DNA from: Cupriavidus sp. BIS7
Lineage (GTDB): Bacteria; Pseudomonadota; Gammaproteobacteria; Burkholderiales; Burkholderiaceae
Reading direction: 5' to 3'
NCBI RefSeq assembly: GCF_000292345.1
Contig: NZ_ALOU01000010.1
Location: forward strand, 62,001 to 126,000
Length of the DNA stretch: 64,000 nucleotides
Positions 61,306 to 64,000 of the stretch are shown here, one piece after another (position 1 is the first letter of the stretch; each line of letters starts with the position of its first letter). The notes below the pieces were generated by a model. That model saw only the letters and a list, made by a program, of their open reading frames with translations, was not told the origin of the DNA and did no database searches. The position numbers were made by a program, and so were the translations under genes.

Positions 61306-61902
61306 ATGCGCGTACTAGTCATTGGAGCCACAGGACTCCTTGGGAAAGAAGTTACGGCCTTGTTGTCGGAAGAGCACCACGTGGTAGAGGCAAGTCGTAG
61401 CTCTCCTGTTGTCTCAGTGGACATCTCCGACAAGCATTCGATTCTGGCAATGTACAAACAACTGGGCTCGGTGGACGCCGTGGTCTGCGTGGGAGGCACT
61501 GCAAAATTCGCCCCGCTGGACGCTCTGACGGACGATGATTTTGCGTTCAGCCTGGCCAATAAGTTGATGGGACAGGTCAATCTTGTCCGTTATGGGGTTC
61601 CGTACATCTCCCAGGGCGGGTCGGTCACGCTCACCAGCGGTACGCTAGCGCAGCACCCAACGCTGGGGGGCGCCGCAGTCAGCACTGTGAACGCCGGCGT
61701 TGAGGCCTTCGCGCGGGCTGCAGCACTCGAACTGCAAGGCAAGATTCGCGTGAACGTCGTCAGCCCTGGATGGGTATGGGAGACACTCGAAGCAATGGGA
61801 CGCGACCCCTCCAAGGGGGTGCGGGCGGCGGTAGTCGCACAGGTCTACCAGAAGTGTGTTCTGGAAGATATTTCCGGGCAGGTAGTGTCAGTCACCCACT
61901 GA
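61306..61902 (+). CDS. Short-chain dehydrogenase, atypical small form
   Basis: A 198-residue SDR-like protein. The dinucleotide motif is GATGLLGKE, and the rest follows the SDR core (VDAVVCVGGTAKFAPLDALT; SVTLTSGTLAQHPTLGGAAV; VNVVSPGWVWET). The usual YxxxK is not present in the expected place (TVNAGVEAFARAAALEL), as in some atypical SDRs. The ATG at 61306 follows AGGGGGACG. Function unknown. Confidence 0.82.
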   Translation: MRVLVIGATGLLGKEVTALLSEEHHVVEASRSSPVVSVDISDKHSILAMYKQLGSVDAVVCVGGTAKFAPLDALTDDDFAFSLANKLMGQVNLVRYGVPYISQGGSVTLTSGTLAQHPTLGGAAVSTVNAGVEAFARAAALELQGKIRVNVVSPGWVWETLEAMGRDPSKGVRAAVVAQVYQKCVLEDISGQVVSVTH

Positions 61903-62013
61903 GTTGCCCGCTTGAACCGATGGCAGATGCAAGTGCATCTGAAGAGCGAGGACACGCGCGCCCAAAGTCCGAAGGATGAGACTGGCACTCGCCCGTTCAG
62001 TTTGGGGGCCTCC

Positions 62014-62334
62014 ATGCAAGCAGAGCCAAACGAAAGCACACTCGAAACGTGCTTAGTAACGGTTCGTGGTCGTGTCCAGGGAATCGGCTATCGAGCGGCC
62101 TGCGTCTGCCGAGCCAGGGAGCTAGGCGTAACAGGCTGGGTCCGCAACCGTATGGATGAATCCGTCGAGGCGACGTTGCAGGGCTCACCTGAACAGCTTG
62201 CGGACATGCTCGCGTGGTTGAGCGACGGTATGGTCGACGCACTCGTCGAAGGACTCGAAACCGCCAAGTTGATGCCACCATTCCCGCGGTTCGATAGATT
62301 CGGCAACTGCCTACTCTTTGACGAGTTCAAATGA
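62014..62334 (+). CDS. Acylphosphatase
   Basis: A 106-residue acylphosphatase that hydrolyses acyl phosphates. The catalytic Arg lies in VRGRVQGIGYR and the Asn in TGWVRNRMDESVEATLQG, both conserved. The usual length is about 90-100 residues. ATG 62014 follows a GGGGG stretch. The Ile (VQGIGYR) in place of Val is a minor variant. No operon partner is clear. Confidence 0.9.
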   Translation: MQAEPNESTLETCLVTVRGRVQGIGYRAACVCRARELGVTGWVRNRMDESVEATLQGSPEQLADMLAWLSDGMVDALVEGLETAKLMPPFPRFDRFGNCLLFDEFK

Positions 62335-62484
62335 CGCCTCATAAGGCGTCGCCTCTTCCGGCACAGCCTGGCGGCAGCGATGCCCGGCGAGCGCACAGAC
62401 ATATGCCCCCAGAAACTCTAGGTTCACCGCCGACTTCCGGGGCCTACTCCCGAGGGCCGACGGACTGCAACCGGCCAGGACCAG

Positions 62485-62703
62485 TCAGTCGTCGGAGCTC
62501 TTGTGTTCCTGAAATTTGCCAAACACCTGCGCGACTAACGGCACTGTTGTCATGATTCCTACGGCGAGCAGCGTCCATCCGATAGCGCGGCGCTGTTCCG
62601 GATCCATTCGGTTACTTAGCAACAGTGCGAGGCCCGCGGCGCCTGCCGCCCGTGTTCCGGCAATCAATCCAATTTCAGGAATGGTCAGTGATACCTGTTT
62701 CAT
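62485..62703 (-). CDS. Small membrane protein of 72 residues
   Basis: A protein with two hydrophobic helices (GLIAGTRAAGAAGLALLLS; IGWTLLAVGIMTTVPLVAQVF) and a charged tail (GKFQEHKSSDD). AGGAGG lies just before the ATG at 62703. It is unknown to me. The gene faces away from the LysR gene's 3' end. Confidence 0.65.
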   Translation of the reverse strand: MKQVSLTIPEIGLIAGTRAAGAAGLALLLSNRMDPEQRRAIGWTLLAVGIMTTVPLVAQVFGKFQEHKSSDD

Positions 62704-62944
62704 CTGTGCCTCCTCCTCGCGAGCTGGATAGATCTGAACCCGGGTAGTTTGTTGCACGAGCGGCTGGCATCTGGGGGCCAAGCGGCCACAACTGCGCACT
62801 TTGGCGCTAGCGTTCAATCGGAAGCCTAGGGAACTCTCTCGTGAACTTCAAGGGCAGCTTTCGAGCGTCTCGGAGGACCGAAATGGGTCGGTAGCCGCCC
62901 CCTGTCGCCAGAATCGACCGCGACGGACAGCATCCACCTCCGCG

Positions 62945-63868
62945 CTACCGGCCAAACGCCGCGAATCTCTCCGCAAGGAAATCAACGAACAACCGGATGC
63001 GGGACGACAACTGGTATCGCTGCTGGTACACGGCGTAGATATTCGCCTCGGGGGTTACGTACTGCGGCAATACCTGCACCAGGCGGCCGCTACGCAGATA
63101 GCGGTCGACATCCCATTCGGCGCGCAGCACGATGCCGTGCCCCTCAAGCGCCCAGTTCACGGCAATCTCACCATCGTTGGTCGTCAGGTTTCCGCGCACG
63201 TGAACGGATTCCGTGCGTGCCTTGGCGCCCTTGACTGGCGTCAGTCGCCACACGCCATAGGCATCGCTGCCCTGGCGGATACCGATGCAGTTATGGCGCG
63301 GCAGTTCGCTGGGGGTCTGCGGTGTGCCGTGCTCGCGCAGATAGCGTGGCGACGCGCAAAGCAGGCGGCGGTTCGGCGCCAGCAGTCGCGCCACGATGCG
63401 GGCATCGGGCGGTTCGCCAAAGCGCACGCACACATCAAACGCATCCTCGGTCAGCGGCGGTGGGTCGGCCGAAAGCTGAAGCTGCACGTCGACGTCAGGG
63501 TACATCCGGCTGTACTCGGAAATCACCGGCGCCACATGCATGCGGCCGAAGCCTAGCGTGGCATTGACGCGCAGCAGCCCGCTGGGCCGCCCCTTGGCAC
63601 TGGTCAGCAACTGCTCCAGGTCGTCCAGCTCGCCCAGGATACGGCGCGCGTGTTCGAGCAGGACTTCGCCCTCTGGCGTCAGGCTCATGCGCCGCGTGGT
63701 GCGGGTGACCAGCGGCGTGCCGATGCGGGTTTCCATCTGTCCCAGCCGCTTGCTGACGGCCGCCGTGGTAATGCCCAGATCCCGGGCCGCCGCGCTAAGG
63801 CTGCCGGCCGTGGCCAGCGCCGTGAAGAAACCCAGTTCCGCGGGCTGGATTGCGCTGTTGGCTGCCAT
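62945..63868 (-). CDS. LysR-family transcriptional regulator
   Basis: A 307-residue regulator. The N-terminal HTH (SLSAAARDLGITTAAVSKRLGQMETRIGTPLVTRTTRRMSLT in parts) is followed by the effector domain (GLLRVNATLGFGRMHVAPVI; FDVCVRFGEPPDARIVARLL; GHGIVLRAEWDVDRYLRSGRLV). Its divergent target would lie beyond the right edge. An operator-like repeat is at 63887-63907. Ligand unknown. Confidence 0.95.
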   Translation of the reverse strand: MAANSAIQPAELGFFTALATAGSLSAAARDLGITTAAVSKRLGQMETRIGTPLVTRTTRRMSLTPEGEVLLEHARRILGELDDLEQLLTSAKGRPSGLLRVNATLGFGRMHVAPVISEYSRMYPDVDVQLQLSADPPPLTEDAFDVCVRFGEPPDARIVARLLAPNRRLLCASPRYLREHGTPQTPSELPRHNCIGIRQGSDAYGVWRLTPVKGAKARTESVHVRGNLTTNDGEIAVNWALEGHGIVLRAEWDVDRYLRSGRLVQVLPQYVTPEANIYAVYQQRYQLSSRIRLFVDFLAERFAAFGR

Positions 63869-63886
63869 CGCTCACCTTTAACCTGC

Positions 63887-63907
63887 AAGTTAAGAATGGT
63901 TTAACTT
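63887..63907. promoter_or_regulatory. LysR-type operator candidate
   Basis: AAGTTAA-N7-TTAACTT, a 7-bp inverted repeat of T-N11-A type, lies 19 bp before the LysR start. It is AT-rich against a GC-rich background. It is in the usual place for autoregulation and activation of a divergent gene outside the window. Confidence 0.6.
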
Positions 63908-64000
63908 TAGTGCCGATCCAGAACTTCGTCCATCGTCCAGAATCCGTTCAACGCTCAACCGGCGGTGAAACGGATTTCCAGACCAGACAGGAGACGAAAC

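Overview
The window looks like chromosomal DNA of a GC-rich betaproteobacterium of the Burkholderiaceae, most likely Cupriavidus (or close Ralstonia). The clearest marker is a flavohemoprotein at 59925-61136 that closely resembles, from memory, the classic Alcaligenes eutrophus (Cupriavidus necator) FHP. A FisR-PDO-SQR persulfide module with the three sensor cysteines at positions 53, 64 and 71 also fits. No rRNA, tRNA, CRISPR array, phage or insertion sequence was seen. The DNA appears to be stable chromosome with many stress, redox and envelope genes.

Layout. 1-2.8 kb: sulfide/persulfide oxidation (fisR partial, pdo, sqr) with a recognisable sigma54 promoter and upstream palindrome. 3-14.9 kb: MFS transporter, small secreted proteins, CsgH-like and HugZ-like proteins, a DUF3300-DUF2950 pair, PAS-LuxR regulator, HiPIP, small K+ channel, Vgb-like propeller, ABC-F ATPase, Tat-exported alpha/beta hydrolase. 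15-20 kb: a very large zinc-ribbon/cyclase/ATPase/TPR protein, HD hydrolase, patatin. 20-26.3 kb: periplasmic redox and peroxide block (DipZ-like protein, OmpR-type two-component pair, repeat protein, Ohr, thioredoxin-like protein). 26.6-31.3 kb: GDSL lipoprotein, BON protein, a predicted small RNA, peptide-binding protein. 31.4-42 kb: acyl-CoA synthetase and AraC regulator, Rap1a/Tai-like protein, acid phosphatase, DUF305 plus beta-propeller, a second AraC regulator divergent from a cupin-SDR-DUF1254 set. 42.3-48.8 kb: RlpA-like protein, an RpoD paralogue, YecA-type protein, cold-shock protein and a second IF-1. 49-52.5 kb: type IV minor pilins (pilE-fimT-pilW-pilX-pilV) without pilY1. 52.7-57.8 kb: ECF sigma factor/anti-sigma, cupredoxin, metallophosphoesterase and a membrane adenylate/guanylate cyclase. 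58-64 kb: Fe-type alcohol dehydrogenase, flavohemoprotein, SDR, acylphosphatase, LysR regulator.

The most interesting material is regulatory and was found by comparing intergenic regions. (1) Four copies of one ECF-type promoter, SGAATAA-N16-GTAKTRCA, sit before the metallophosphoesterase-cupredoxin pair, the divergent cyclase, and twice before the ECF sigma gene. This defines a compact autoregulated regulon whose effector would be a cyclase with a histidine-rich, possibly diheme, membrane anchor and a [2Fe-2S] domain. (2) Three promoters at 26.5, 28.4 and 28.6 kb share a TAGGA-N5-YCCKACAT box exactly 38 bp before the -10 hexamer. Two serve the GDSL lipoprotein and the BON protein. The third has no gene, but a rho-independent terminator follows about 130 nt later, which predicts a small RNA. 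(3) GATACA direct repeats with 10-bp period mark the response-regulator promoter, the alpha/beta hydrolase promoter and, less perfectly, the repeat-protein promoter. (4) A GTAACC-N16-CGAA promoter of the Caulobacter SigF type precedes a small repeat protein.

Family names and comparisons come from memory of family signatures, not from searches.
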